64,000 bases of DNA from Methanomassiliicoccus sp. Lineage in GTDB: Archaea > Thermoplasmatota > Thermoplasmata > Methanomassiliicoccales > Methanomassiliicoccaceae. A program made the position numbers and the translations under genes. The stretch covers positions 24,551 to 88,550 of the forward strand of contig JAAYAX010000015.1 in NCBI GenBank assembly GCA_012719175.1. Direction: 5' to 3'. The notes beneath the pieces were generated by a model. The model worked only from the letters and a program-made list of their open reading frames with translations, was not told the DNA's origin and made no database searches. Shown here piece after piece: positions 28,414 through 38,100 of this stretch; within the stretch, counting starts at the first letter, position 1; each line of letters begins with the position of its first letter.

Positions 28414-28974
28414 ATGTTCGAGGCAGAACCGGTAAATGATCCCAAGGGGTGGAAGATATTTCTCAGAAACCACTGGAAGCTGTTCCTGGTGATGATCGGT
28501 GTGGCCGTCGTGGCCTTCATCTGGTCGATCCTGGTGTACCTGTGGTTCGTGGGACAAGCACAATTGACGGGCATGGTGCCCACCACGCTGGGCCTGTGGT
28601 CCATGGGGCATCTGGTGACATTCCTGCTGAACCTGTTGTTCTGGATGGTCCTTTTGGTCGGCCTCCCTCTGATCGTCGTCGGGGTGGTCGGCTGGCTGTG
28701 GTGGAGGAGGCTGCCATTGGAGGAGAGAGCGAAGTACCGCTTCTTCCGCAACCGCTCCCGCAGGTCGGACGGCGGCAATGCCATATCGTTCCTGGTGTTC
28801 ATAGCGTTCCTCATCAAGGTCTATGTTGACGGGAACTGGAACGTCGCTTTCGGTACCTGGACCTTCGACTATCTCGTGTACTCGATGCTCACCGCGTTCA
28901 TCTGGGTGATCGCAATTATGGCGATTCCCGCTGCCATCGGCCTGATATGGTGGTTAAGTCGAAGAGGGAGGTGA
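28414..28974 (+). CDS. Membrane protein with four predicted helices, function unknown
   Basis: 186 residues from the ATG at 28414. Hydrophobic segments lie at about 23-47, 66-98, 127-143 and 156-181; the loop between helices 2 and 3 is strongly basic (EERAKYRFFRNRSRRS). This charge pattern places the loop in the cytoplasm. A clear ribosome site GAGGAGGTG precedes the ATG at 28411/28414; the upstream ATG at 28399 lies 5' to that site and is unlikely. No family recognised. It ends in TGA. The candidate structured RNA lies upstream on the same strand. Confidence 0.7.
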   Translation: MFEAEPVNDPKGWKIFLRNHWKLFLVMIGVAVVAFIWSILVYLWFVGQAQLTGMVPTTLGLWSMGHLVTFLLNLLFWMVLLVGLPLIVVGVVGWLWWRRLPLEERAKYRFFRNRSRRSDGGNAISFLVFIAFLIKVYVDGNWNVAFGTWTFDYLVYSMLTAFIWVIAIMAIPAAIGLIWWLSRRGR

Positions 28975-29182
28975 GCATCAGACAGATAATATCGTCCAGG
29001 TTCGGCAACGACACCTGGAGGTCGGAGCGTTCATCCAGTGTCTAATTTGCCGCCTCATGGTAATCGTAGATACGCTCTTTATTTGAATCCTGGACATTTG
29101 ACCGGGATGCAACGATCGCCACACATAATAATGGTCACGAACGTATATGATAATTTTATTTTTTCATCATGAAATCATATTA

Positions 29183-29191
29183 TTTTATATA
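29183..29191 (+). promoter_or_regulatory. TATA box of the Fic gene
   Basis: TTTTATATA, about 25 bases before position 29212, would place the transcription start at or just before the ATGs at 29210/29216. The message is thus probably leaderless, in line with the lack of a ribosome-binding site. Confidence 0.55.
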
Positions 29192-29215
29192 CTATTTATG
29201 TTCATATCTATGGTC

Positions 29216-30121
29216 ATGAAAAAAACCATACTTGATAGTCTCAGGAGCGAACTACTTGACCGGGGGTCGCTGGATTCCCTGCCTGAGGCCATCTGGAAGG
29301 GGATGAGCTCGCTCAACACCTATGGTACGAACGCCATCGAAGGAAACACACTGAGCATGGATGAGGTGGAGACCGTCCTCCTCGGCATGAAAGGTGTGGA
29401 GAGGCCGATCGCTCACATTCTGGAAACGATCCAACACGAGAGGGCGTTCAGAGACCTGATGAAGCGAAGAGGTAGGGCCATCAATCTGGTGACCATCCTT
29501 GAGATCCATGAAGAGGTGTTCGTGGGACTGATGGACGATGCGGGCCAGTGGAGGCGGACAAACGTGAACGTCCGGGGTGCATCGTTCACTCCACCAAGGC
29601 CGGAGAAGGTGGTACAGAGGATGGACGCTTTGATCGAGGAATACGATAGAAGGGACATGGAAGGCGAAGATCCATTGATATTAGGGTCCTGGCTGCATCA
29701 TGGCTTCGAGGCGGTCCATCCATTCAGCGATGGCAACGGGCGTGTGGGAAGGTTACTGCTGAACCTTCACCTCATGAAGCACAACTGGCCGCCCGTCCAT
29801 GTCCTTCCGCCAGACCGTGACATCTATCTGGATGCACTGGAAGAAGGCAACAAGGGGTCTCTGGCACCGCTGACCGATTACCTGAAGGTCATCATGGGAA
29901 GCTCCCTCCTTGACCTCCTGTCCCAGGTAGGCACTGCTGAAGACGAACTGAGGTCCCTCATCGAACTACAGGAAATGGGCCCTTATTCAGCCAAATACCT
30001 TGCCCTGAGAGCAAAGCAGGGTGAGCTTCCGGCCTTAAGGATTAAGGGTGGTTGGAGATCGAGCAAGCGGGCCCTCGTCCTATATTCTGATGAGGTGGGA
30101 AGGGATTCGAGGAGGAAGTGA
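29216..30121 (+). CDS. Fic family AMP-transferase-like protein with N-terminal inhibitory motif
   Basis: 301 residues. The Fic core motif HPFSDGNGRVGR starts at His168, the catalytic base; all key residues are present, so AMPylation or a related nucleotide transfer to a target protein is likely. The N-terminal TNAIEGNT segment (Glu42) is the (S/T)xxxE(G/N) inhibitory helix motif of class II Fic proteins, which blocks ATP until displaced, so the protein is self-restrained and needs no separate antitoxin. The C-terminal 50 residues (after LIELQEMG) look like a small helix-turn-helix or wing. An ATG at 29210 is an alternative start; longer starts fall before the TATA box. No partner gene is adjacent. 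It ends in TGA. Confidence 0.85.
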   Translation: MKKTILDSLRSELLDRGSLDSLPEAIWKGMSSLNTYGTNAIEGNTLSMDEVETVLLGMKGVERPIAHILETIQHERAFRDLMKRRGRAINLVTILEIHEEVFVGLMDDAGQWRRTNVNVRGASFTPPRPEKVVQRMDALIEEYDRRDMEGEDPLILGSWLHHGFEAVHPFSDGNGRVGRLLLNLHLMKHNWPPVHVLPPDRDIYLDALEEGNKGSLAPLTDYLKVIMGSSLLDLLSQVGTAEDELRSLIELQEMGPYSAKYLALRAKQGELPALRIKGGWRSSKRALVLYSDEVGRDSRRK

Positions 30122-30170
30122 ACTGGCAGGTCAGCTCATTCCGCCAGCTCGCTCATCGCGGCGGCCCGAA

Positions 30171-31652
30171 CTATCGGTCCGTCCTCTTCCCTTCCTTCAG
30201 CAATGGCAAGGCCTCGATGGTCCCTGACGTCTCCGACGTCTCTAACCCAAGGAAGGAGGTTTCCTTCATGACGCCGTCCACCGCCTTCTGCAGCGACCTC
30301 TCGGTGATCAGCTTGGCCTTTTGCTCCACCGGGGGGTTCACCTTGGTCGACCTCTCGTACTCTTCCATCTTATCCGTCATGTCCTCCGGCAGGCAGCCAC
30401 ATTCCTTGAGCGCCCTGAAGCTCTCCTCGCAGAAGAACGCGTCCACCTGGATGCGCCTCTTCGTCAGGTGGCTGAACCTACCGATGACGCGGCAGATGCT
30501 GTCCCGGTCCTCCGGGCTCAGCTGGTCGGCGAACTCGTACTCCTCTATCTTCTTCAGGCTGAGGATTATAGGCTCCAGGGAGTCGACTGTCACCACAAAG
30601 ACGTTGTAGTCGCCGTGGTTCATCGTATGCTCGTCGAAGAGGTGTATGGTATTGGACGGTACGACGAGGTATACGTCCTTCTTGACGCTGGCCTCCTTTA
30701 CGTACTTCTGGACTTCGCCGGATTGCTTCTTCACATAGTCCGGGAAGTTGGTCAGATCGTCACCCTGGGGGCTCTTGGCGTCGAAGATCACGTACTCCTC
30801 GCATATCATGAGGGTGTTGTCAGGTTTGCCCTTGAACGGCACCTTCTCCTTGCCCACGTACTCTATTGCATGCTTATTGCATAATGACCTCAGCGACTCC
30901 TCGACCCTCCGCTCGTGGTTAAGCCAGGTCCTCTTCATGTCCTCGAACTGCTTCTCGAAGGCGGCCTTCCTCTCCTCATCCAAACGCGCCTTGTCCTCCT
31001 TGAGGACGGCCATGAAATGGTCCAGCTCGTTCATCTTGTCCGCGTGCTCCTCGCTCCTGGAACTTTCGACGCTCTCGAACTGGGTGATGCGCTTGTTGCA
31101 TTCGGCGAGCGTCGTGCTCAGCTCCTCGTGCCTTCGCTTGTGATCGCCGATTTCCGCCTCCAGCTCGCGGACGCGGTTGGAGTTGCTCTCCTTGGCCGTC
31201 AATGCCTCGGCCAGCCTGCTCTCCCTCACCGTTAGGTCATCGTTCCTCTCCTCGACGTTATGTTGCAAGGCAGTGACCTGAACCCGGAGCTCGGCGACCT
31301 TCTCCATGCTGGCCTCAGCCGAGGTCTCCAGCTCGCGTATCCTGGTGATGCGCTCATTGAGCTGAGCCTTCGCCTCGTCCAACGCCGTCCTGGCCTGCGT
31401 GAGCTCTATCGTGAGCCTGCTCACCTCTCTGCCGCCGGCCTCGGCCTCCCGTTTAGCGGACTCGAGCAGCTGGTTGAGGCCGTATAGCTGCTGGTTCACG
31501 CCATCCCTCTGGTTCCTGAGCAGCGCGTACTCGTTGCTGGCCTCGTAGCTCAGGCTCCGGATCCTGCCCCAGGAAAACAGGCGTCCAAACAGGCCGATGC
31601 TCTTCACTTCCTCGAAGAACGCCTCCATTGCCGTGCGGTTAGTGATCGCCAT
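30171..31652 (-). CDS. Coiled-coil protein with RmuC-like PD-(D/E)XK nuclease region
   Basis: 493 residues. A short hydrophobic/aromatic N-terminus (about 10-35) is followed by a long coiled coil rich in Glu/Arg/Leu (about 45-250). A globular part follows with the motif KPDNTLMICEEYVIFDAKSP: PD, then D-x-K, the core of the PD-(D/E)XK nuclease fold as seen in RmuC, with a downstream KKQSGEVQKYV helix. RmuC proteins also combine coiled coil and nuclease-like fold and limit DNA rearrangements; this is a likeness in layout, not a firm assignment. The stop is TAG; reading through it would add five residues before TGA. Confidence 0.65.
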   Translation of the reverse strand: MAITNRTAMEAFFEEVKSIGLFGRLFSWGRIRSLSYEASNEYALLRNQRDGVNQQLYGLNQLLESAKREAEAGGREVSRLTIELTQARTALDEAKAQLNERITRIRELETSAEASMEKVAELRVQVTALQHNVEERNDDLTVRESRLAEALTAKESNSNRVRELEAEIGDHKRRHEELSTTLAECNKRITQFESVESSRSEEHADKMNELDHFMAVLKEDKARLDEERKAAFEKQFEDMKRTWLNHERRVEESLRSLCNKHAIEYVGKEKVPFKGKPDNTLMICEEYVIFDAKSPQGDDLTNFPDYVKKQSGEVQKYVKEASVKKDVYLVVPSNTIHLFDEHTMNHGDYNVFVVTVDSLEPIILSLKKIEEYEFADQLSPEDRDSICRVIGRFSHLTKRRIQVDAFFCEESFRALKECGCLPEDMTDKMEEYERSTKVNPPVEQKAKLITERSLQKAVDGVMKETSFLGLETSETSGTIEALPLLKEGKRTDR

Positions 31653-31850
31653 TAGTGCCCACCCATCCCAAACTGGATGGAGATGTCCTCTCTGTGTATT
31701 AACTATAATCAGAACAATATGAAAAGGCTAGAATCCCTCTTCCCCACCGAGCGCCCCATCGTCCGTGGGAAAACGGGAAGAGCTTGCGGTGCTACCATCG
31801 GGGCTGATCATTAATAGGATGCAGATGGCATGTTGGTTCTGTGAGCTGAG

Positions 31851-32378
31851 TTGACGGATGATCGCAGCAAGGCCATCGTGATCAGCCTAACTGCACTGGG
31901 GATTTCGATAGTCTCGATCGTTATCTCATATTATCTGCTGGACCTAGGAATCTGGTCTTGGGTGATCGGCGGCCTCGTTATGACATTATGCCTCCTGGCA
32001 TCCTTTTATTTAAGAAGAAGTGCCGGGAGGGAGGTGGTCGCGCGGGTCAGGGCCACGGACGACGAGGGGTTCCAGAAGATGGAGCGAGTGCTGAACCGCA
32101 CCGTCGGCAAGCAGCCGACAGGCCCGCTGTGGGAGTCCAGGGTTTATAAGCTCTCCAAGGGGGACGTGCTCAAGGTGGAAGTGATCGCCGATCACGAGGT
32201 CACGGCCCGGCTGGTCAGGACCGGACCCGTTAAAGTGAATGTCGATGGCTCTACCGGCCCTGTCAAGAGGTGGTCAAAAAAGATCGAGGTCCGCGAGGGT
32301 GGAGATCATCGGGTCATCCTCGATTGTGGACATCCCAAGATCACCGTGACGGTCAAGATCGGGTTGCGGTCGAAATGA
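31851..32378 (+). CDS. Small membrane-anchored protein, function unknown
   Basis: 175 residues. Two adjacent hydrophobic segments (about 8-29 and 32-52) form a hairpin in the membrane, followed by a soluble domain of about 120 residues with alternating beta-strand pattern (for example DVLKVEVIADHEVTARLV and KITVTVKIGL). The beta domain may be a small sandwich. The start is TTG at 31851, directly after an in-frame TGA; no ATG is available. No family recognised. Confidence 0.6.
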   Translation: MTDDRSKAIVISLTALGISIVSIVISYYLLDLGIWSWVIGGLVMTLCLLASFYLRRSAGREVVARVRATDDEGFQKMERVLNRTVGKQPTGPLWESRVYKLSKGDVLKVEVIADHEVTARLVRTGPVKVNVDGSTGPVKRWSKKIEVREGGDHRVILDCGHPKITVTVKIGLRSK

Positions 32379-32465
32379 TTGAAAATGGCACCACTCTGCA
32401 TAATGGCCCATGGGCTGATAAATTATGATTAGGAGAAGTCTCGAGCCCTCTCATCACCTGCGCTA

Positions 32466-32999
32466 TCAGTTGATGAGGTCCACTCCGAATAACGATAGCA
32501 GAATGAGCAATATGGATGCCCTGGTTATCCCAGCGCACAGGTTGGCGAACGCGAACATCTGCATGGTGAACACTCCGTTCTTGTTCAATATCGAGAAGAT
32601 GTATAGGGGGACGGTATCGGTCATCAGGGGGACGGAGAGGATGAGGTACAGGCCGAGGTAGTTCAGCTTCTTCACCAACCATTCGGACTTGGCCACAAGC
32701 CATCCGAACCCCGGCCATTTCGCGGACCAGCCCTCGACCTTGTCTCCGATGCCCAGACCCAGGTAGAACACCAGGACGCTACCGACCATCTTGCCGAGAC
32801 CCAGGATGGCTGCCAGCATGATCACTGGCGTGTGTGGGCTCAGCAGAAGTCCGACCTCCACTGGTATGGGCAATATCACCGCGGCCATGATGGCGTAGAA
32901 GAAGAGAACGATGCTGTAAGCGATGGGGTCCGCCGCCGTCTGGGCAAGAAAGCTCATCATGCCATCGATGATCGATGTGAGCGTCTGCGGTAACTCCAC
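32466..32999 (-). CDS. Multi-pass membrane protein (small-multidrug-export/VTT-like)
   Basis: 177 residues with about four to five helices (about 25-45, 50-75, 65-88 overlapping, 110-135, 145-172). The region YLGLYLILSVPLMTD with a preceding amphipathic linker resembles the re-entrant part of the DedA/VTT or COG2426 families. Such proteins are linked to lipid scrambling or small-molecule export; the assignment here is tentative. It stands alone on the minus strand and ends in TGA. Confidence 0.55.
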   Translation of the reverse strand: MELPQTLTSIIDGMMSFLAQTAADPIAYSIVLFFYAIMAAVILPIPVEVGLLLSPHTPVIMLAAILGLGKMVGSVLVFYLGLGIGDKVEGWSAKWPGFGWLVAKSEWLVKKLNYLGLYLILSVPLMTDTVPLYIFSILNKNGVFTMQMFAFANLCAGITRASILLILLSLFGVDLIN

Positions 33000-33266
33000 G
33001 AGTAGCCGTATGCCCTCTTTCTATTAACCTATTCTACCAGGCATGGTGCTCATGATAACCAGGACCGGACAGTGGTGGTCAGTTTCGTTGAGGCATCATA
33101 ATGAGCGCCATCTAGGAAAAGACCATCAAATAGCGATCGATCGAAGCGTAGCCAGATCATTGATGATCCAGGCGATGGTCCATGAAAAGCTCATTATAAG
33201 AATATTATTTTTTCAACATAATATATTTAAGACCCGTGTGGTCTTGATGCTTTTGGTCAAACCCCT

Positions 33267-33614
33267 ATGAGCAAGCATGCTGCCTCCCTAATCGTCGATG
33301 GTGACGTAAAAAGAGTGTATGAATCCGCCCTACGATGTCTTGCCGGTCAGGAATATCGACTGGTCAGGGACGAAAGTCCTACGCGACTGGAGATGGAGCG
33401 CGGGAACCCATGGTACTCCACCATCTTCCTGTTCCCAGGGTATGCCAGAAGCTGGAAGGACCACTACTGCCATGTGACAGCGTCGTTCCTCAAGGATGCG
33501 CCCGGCAAGGTCCGTATCGAGTGGGACTTCAACTGGAAGTACAGCGTGATGCGGCCGATGATCATGGAGCTGGTGGATGAGGAGATATCCAGCATAGGTC
33601 CTTGTGCTCAGTGA
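33267..33614 (+). CDS. Small conserved-looking protein, function unknown
   Basis: 115 residues with mixed alpha/beta pattern: helix (VKRVYESALRCL), strands (RLVRDES, TRLEMERG), Trp/Tyr-rich centre (NPWYSTIFLFPG) and C-terminal helix. A TATA-like ATATATTTAAG lies about 35-45 bases upstream, so the transcript has at most a very short leader. No family recognised. Confidence 0.55.
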   Translation: MSKHAASLIVDGDVKRVYESALRCLAGQEYRLVRDESPTRLEMERGNPWYSTIFLFPGYARSWKDHYCHVTASFLKDAPGKVRIEWDFNWKYSVMRPMIMELVDEEISSIGPCAQ

Positions 33615-33697
33615 TGGATGTCAAGATAGGACTGCATGCTCAAGCATCATCACGTCAATTCCTTTCAAAAGTGTATCTATGAGCTCCAACCGCATCT

Positions 33698-34219
33698 CTA
33701 TGGCATCGGCCGCTGTGGATTCTTCTCCAGCTTGGACGTGTCATATCCCTTGGTACTAATGCGCTGCAGCAGCTCCTCATACAACGTATCGTCCATCTGT
33801 GGCGTTCTCGAGAGGATCCACAGGAACCTGCGGGACTCCTGGCCGACGACCGCGTACTCGTAATCCTTCCCGAGCTCGATGATCCAGTAGTCCGCTGCGA
33901 AGGGCCAGAAGAATGAGACCTTCAGCTTGGCGTTCGTCTTCTTATCGACCACGGTGGCGGTCCCCTTGGCGACCTTCTCCTTCCCATTGAAGTCTTTCAC
34001 GTACCCTTTGTTCAGCACCCTGACCTTGCCGTTGGGAAGCAACGTGTAGTTAGCGGTGATGCCTACGAGGCCCTCTTCGAACTTGAACGGTATCTTGGCA
34101 ATCTCATACCATGTTCCCATGTACCTTTCCACGTCGACATGATCAACGGTCCTGAGCTCGGGCATCATACATCCAAATGATGCTCTTTGCTGGATTAATT
34201 CGTTTCCCTTGCTGGACAT
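33698..34219 (-). CDS. Lipocalin (Blc-like)
   Basis: 173 residues. The lipocalin signature GTWYEIAKIPFKFE near residue 35 is the first strand and 3-10 helix (G-x-W). Later strands (ANYTLLPNGKVRVLNKG, AKLKVSFFWPFAADYWIIELG, YAVVGQESRRFLWILSRTP) match the Blc/apolipoprotein D subgroup, including the conserved Arg near the end of strand. It would bind a small hydrophobic ligand in its barrel. No signal peptide or lipobox is visible, so it is probably cytoplasmic, unlike most bacterial Blc. Internal ATGs at 34168/34165 (residues 18 and 19) give a protein starting right before the fold and are plausible starts. The stop is TAG. It is adjacent to a Tam-like gene on the same strand (21-base gap); both look bacterial in origin (inference). 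Confidence 0.85.
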   Translation of the reverse strand: MSSKGNELIQQRASFGCMMPELRTVDHVDVERYMGTWYEIAKIPFKFEEGLVGITANYTLLPNGKVRVLNKGYVKDFNGKEKVAKGTATVVDKKTNAKLKVSFFWPFAADYWIIELGKDYEYAVVGQESRRFLWILSRTPQMDDTLYEELLQRISTKGYDTSKLEKNPQRPMP

Positions 34220-34240
34220 GATATGATGGTAGATGTTCGA

Positions 34241-35032
34241 TCATCGGCTGTCGAGACAGGCATGGTGGCGGGCCACGACGAACAAGCGTTTGAACGGGAA
34301 CAGGACCCTGCCATCTTGCTGCGCGACGTAGGTGGTTTTCAATACTTTGCACACAGAGGCTTTGAAGTCGACTATCTGCTCGCCCTCCAGGTGGTCAGTG
34401 TACGGCCGTAGGGCTGTCGACTCCATCATGCTGATGATATCACTGTGACCGGGCATTATGTGGAAGTACTCCGTCGCCCACATCTGGATGTCGTCGGTGA
34501 GCTGGGAAAGCAGGTCGTAGTAGAACCCATCGGGGTGGAACGAGAAGCCCGTTCGGACGTCACCCAGTTTAGGCGACCATTGTGGTGTCGATACTAACTC
34601 GGCGACCACCTTCGACATTGGCATCTGGTCGTACTGAGGGAGCTGGGCCGCGAAGATGCCTTCCTCACCGAGAAGTTTGAACAGGCGCGGGATCAGGGCT
34701 TCGTGGTCGGGCATCCACTGCAGCGAGGCGTTGGCAAAGACCACGTCGAACGTACCCAGATCCGAAAGATCGCCGGAGGCGTCCCGGACCAGGAACTCCG
34801 CCTCTGGGCAATCCTGTCGGGCCTTTTCAACCATGTTCTTGGAGCTGTCCAGACCGATGACCTTAGCTGCCGGCCATCTATCTCTGAGCGCGATGGTGCT
34901 GTTGCCTGGCCCGCAGCCAATGTCCAGGATCCGTTTTGGTTCGGCAGTATCGATGCGGGAGATAAGGTCGTGCACAGGCCGCGTGCGCTCGTTTACGAAT
35001 CGAAGGTATTGCGTGGGATTCCAGTCGGACAT
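34241..35032 (-). CDS. tam: Trans-aconitate 2-methyltransferase-like SAM methyltransferase
   Basis: 263 residues. The SAM-binding motif I is ILDIGCGPGNST, with the acidic end of strand 2 in IGLDSS. The opening MSDWNPTQYLRFVNERTRPVHDLI and FANASLQWMPDHEAL closely follow E. coli Tam, as do the C-terminal YYHxMPxH-like segment (EYFHIMPGHSD) and LFVVARR-like end. Tam methylates trans-aconitate, removing an inhibitor of aconitase. In a methanogen the true substrate could differ. It precedes the lipocalin gene on the minus strand by 21 bases, so the two are probably one transcript. It ends in TGA. Confidence 0.8.
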   Translation of the reverse strand: MSDWNPTQYLRFVNERTRPVHDLISRIDTAEPKRILDIGCGPGNSTIALRDRWPAAKVIGLDSSKNMVEKARQDCPEAEFLVRDASGDLSDLGTFDVVFANASLQWMPDHEALIPRLFKLLGEEGIFAAQLPQYDQMPMSKVVAELVSTPQWSPKLGDVRTGFSFHPDGFYYDLLSQLTDDIQMWATEYFHIMPGHSDIISMMESTALRPYTDHLEGEQIVDFKASVCKVLKTTYVAQQDGRVLFPFKRLFVVARHHACLDSR

Positions 35033-35137
35033 CGTGAATCATCAGCCATGCGTAGCGGACGCTTCCGGTGATGTAAATTCTAGGATATTTCACCTTTCAA
35101 CGATGTCAGTCGGCTCCTAACGGTTAGCTAGACGGCA

Positions 35138-38100
35138 TCAGAGCGTGAGCAACCGCTCCTCATCCACCAGCCATAGTAATGAGCTCACCTTTTTCTTCAT
35201 TTGATCGGCGATCGCCTTCTCGTAGATCTCCATCTGGAGCCTGTAATCTTCGAGCTTCTCATCACCGATCTCGCCGTCAAAGCGACCGGTCTTATGGTCC
35301 ACTACGAGCCATGAACCGTCGCCGTTCTGCAGCAGCAGGTCGATCCTGCCCTTGTAGACCTCGTCATCTACCTTGGCCATGAACGCCAGCTCCCGATAAA
35401 CGGCCTTGGCATCGGTCATCATGGGCTCGGACATCAAGCGGTCGTACATGCCGGAGAGCTCCCTCACCCTGGCGCCATCTGTTATGCCGTACTTCCTGAG
35501 CACCACGCTGGCATCCTTACCGCTGAGGATCTCGTGGATGATAGTGCCCCTCACCGTCGGGATGTTTAAGCAGCTCAGCTCCCCCTTTACGACGATATCC
35601 GGCAGCTTCGTCCTCACCCTGCCTGCTGCTACGGCCCTCTTACGCTCATGGGATATCTGCGACGGAGAGAGCGGCGTCTTTGATGGAGCTACATCTATGG
35701 GCGCTCGGGGTACGATGAAGGCGCTCATCTCTTCTGGGTCCAGCAGCGACCCGGTCGCCATCTCCCTCTCCTCCGCCTCAAACACCCCGGGGTCCTGGAC
35801 TATCCCCAACGACAGCTGGGGGCTGATGACCTTCTCTCCAGCGCTGATGTCCTCGACGCCTATGGCCGCTGCCTGAAGTATCCAGTTGATCCACAGCTCC
35901 TTCTCCTGTTCCTTCTCATTAGGCGTGCTGCCGCACATCACCAGGTGGTCCTTGGCCCGGGTCAGCGCCACATAGAGGAGGCGCTTCCTCTCCGCCGATG
36001 CCTTGGAGTCAAGCTCCTCGGCGATTATCCTCTTGGGCAGGGTCGCCTTCAGCTTGTGACCGTCCCCCGGGTCCGGGGCGTCGACACCGATACCCGCGTC
36101 CTCGGAGAACAGGAGCAGGGACGAGTCCTCGCCCCTGAAGAAGTTCATCTCCGGCACGAAGACTATGGGGAACTCCAGCCCCTTGGCCGCGTGGACGGTC
36201 ATGATCTTCACCGAGCCCTCACCGCCGGCGAGCTGCGCCAATCCTTCCTTGGCCCCGGCCTCCATGCTCAGTTGCATCCAGCGCTTGAATTCCGACAGCG
36301 AGAGAAAACCGGACGAGTGCGCGTTCCTGACCATGGAGAGGAGCTTCTCGAGGTTGGCGATCATCAGCTCGCCGTCGTCCAGCGCCCCGTACACGGCGAA
36401 GATGCCGGACTCCCGGTACACCATGTTCAGCAGCTGAGGCACGGTGGAGCGGGGAGCGTAGTGGAGCCAGCGATTTAGTCTCTCTACAGAGCGTCTAACA
36501 CGCTCATCCTCCGTTCCAGCGGCATATGCGACGAGGGCGTTCCACAAGGAGCCGTTCCGCCGACAGAGCATGTGGAAGAGCTGCTCGTCCGAGAACGAGA
36601 AATATGGTGAACGGAGCACGCCGTACAGCGACATATCGTCATCCTCATCGCTGAGGAAGGAGAGGAGGTTGCTCAGGTCGATGATCTCCTGCCTCTCGAA
36701 GAACCCCAGGCCGCCGTGGACACGGTAGGGGATGCCGTAGCGGGTTAGCGCGTCCTCAAAATCATGAAGGCGCGTCTTCGCTCGGAGCAGGATGGCGATG
36801 TCTCCATACCCTGCCTTCCTGGGAACGTCCAGGTGTTTCTTGCCGTCCTCGGACCAGTATATCTCCCTTGTCCCCATCTCCACGATGTTCTGCACGCGGC
36901 GGGCGATGAACTCCGCCTCCGAGCCACCATCTTCTGGAAGAAGAAGCAGCTCCACCGAGCCCTGGTCATCCTTGCGAGCATCGCCGCACCTCATCTCCTG
37001 GTACTGGAACTCCCACCTCTCCCTGGCCTCGCCCATGAGCTGGCCGAAGACTTGGTTCACGAAGTCTATGACCTGCGGTGATGAGCGGTAGTTCGTGTCG
37101 AGGTGTATGCTCCTCCCTTCCAGCAGTTCGTCGATCCTGCCCTGGAAGTCCTTGAACATGGACACATCCACGTTGCGGAAGAGGTAGATGGACTGCTTGG
37201 GATCGCCAACGATGAACAGCCGCTCCTTAGCGTCCTCGCCGCCGGCCATCCTCCAGATGATGTCGCTCTGTATCGCATCCGTATCCTGGAACTCGTCCAC
37301 CAGGATGTAGCGGTACCTTCTGGTGAACTCCTCCTCCACCATCGCCGGGTCCCTCTCGAACAGGTCGTGGACGATGGCGATCATGTCCCCGAAGTCGATG
37401 GCGTTGCCGTCCCGCTTCAGCTCGCTGATGATGGCCTTATAGGAATCGAAGACCAGCTTCAGGTCCAGGAGGATCTTGGCCGCCCCCTCGTTGAGGTCCT
37501 CCGCCCCCTCGTCCATGATGTCCGTCCCATGGCGCTTAAGCGCTTCCTGGATAGCCGCGACCGCGTCCCGGAACCGCCCCAGGTCCTGACCGAACACGGG
37601 CTTGCTTCCCCCGTTCCTCGTGCCTTTCACCTTCCCCAGCTCGCTGATGGCATTGCACGTTTCCTCTACAGGAACGCTAGTGCTGATATCATCGAGCAAC
37701 GGGGCGATCGCATCCAGGTACTTGCATCCTGAGTCCTTTCCGCCGCTGTATCTTGGGGCGAGCTCTCGAAGCGTTTCCACGGCTCCCATGAATGCCTCGT
37801 CCTCGATGAAGAAGGTAACCGATCTCCTGCGGCCCTCACACGCTATATCCCTCCACCGAACCAGGAGCTCGTCCTTGGTGGTGAACGAATTGAGGAAGTT
37901 GGATGTCTCGGAGCGCCGATCGTATAGGTACTGCAGGCTCGTCGCGAGCTTCGACATAGGCATGTCGGAGAGGAGGCGCACCAGTGCTTCGTTGACATCC
38001 GGCTCCAGCGGCGGAGAGAGCAGGCGGTCTAAAGCCTCGCCAAGAAGCTCTCTCTTCTCCACCTCCTCCAGGACGTGGAAGCTGGGCGGTACCCCTGTCT

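Noticed and set aside
30171..31652. TAG at the end of the coiled-coil gene as a pyrrolysine codon
   Set aside because: Only five codons remain before TGA and the protein does not belong to a methylamine methyltransferase family.
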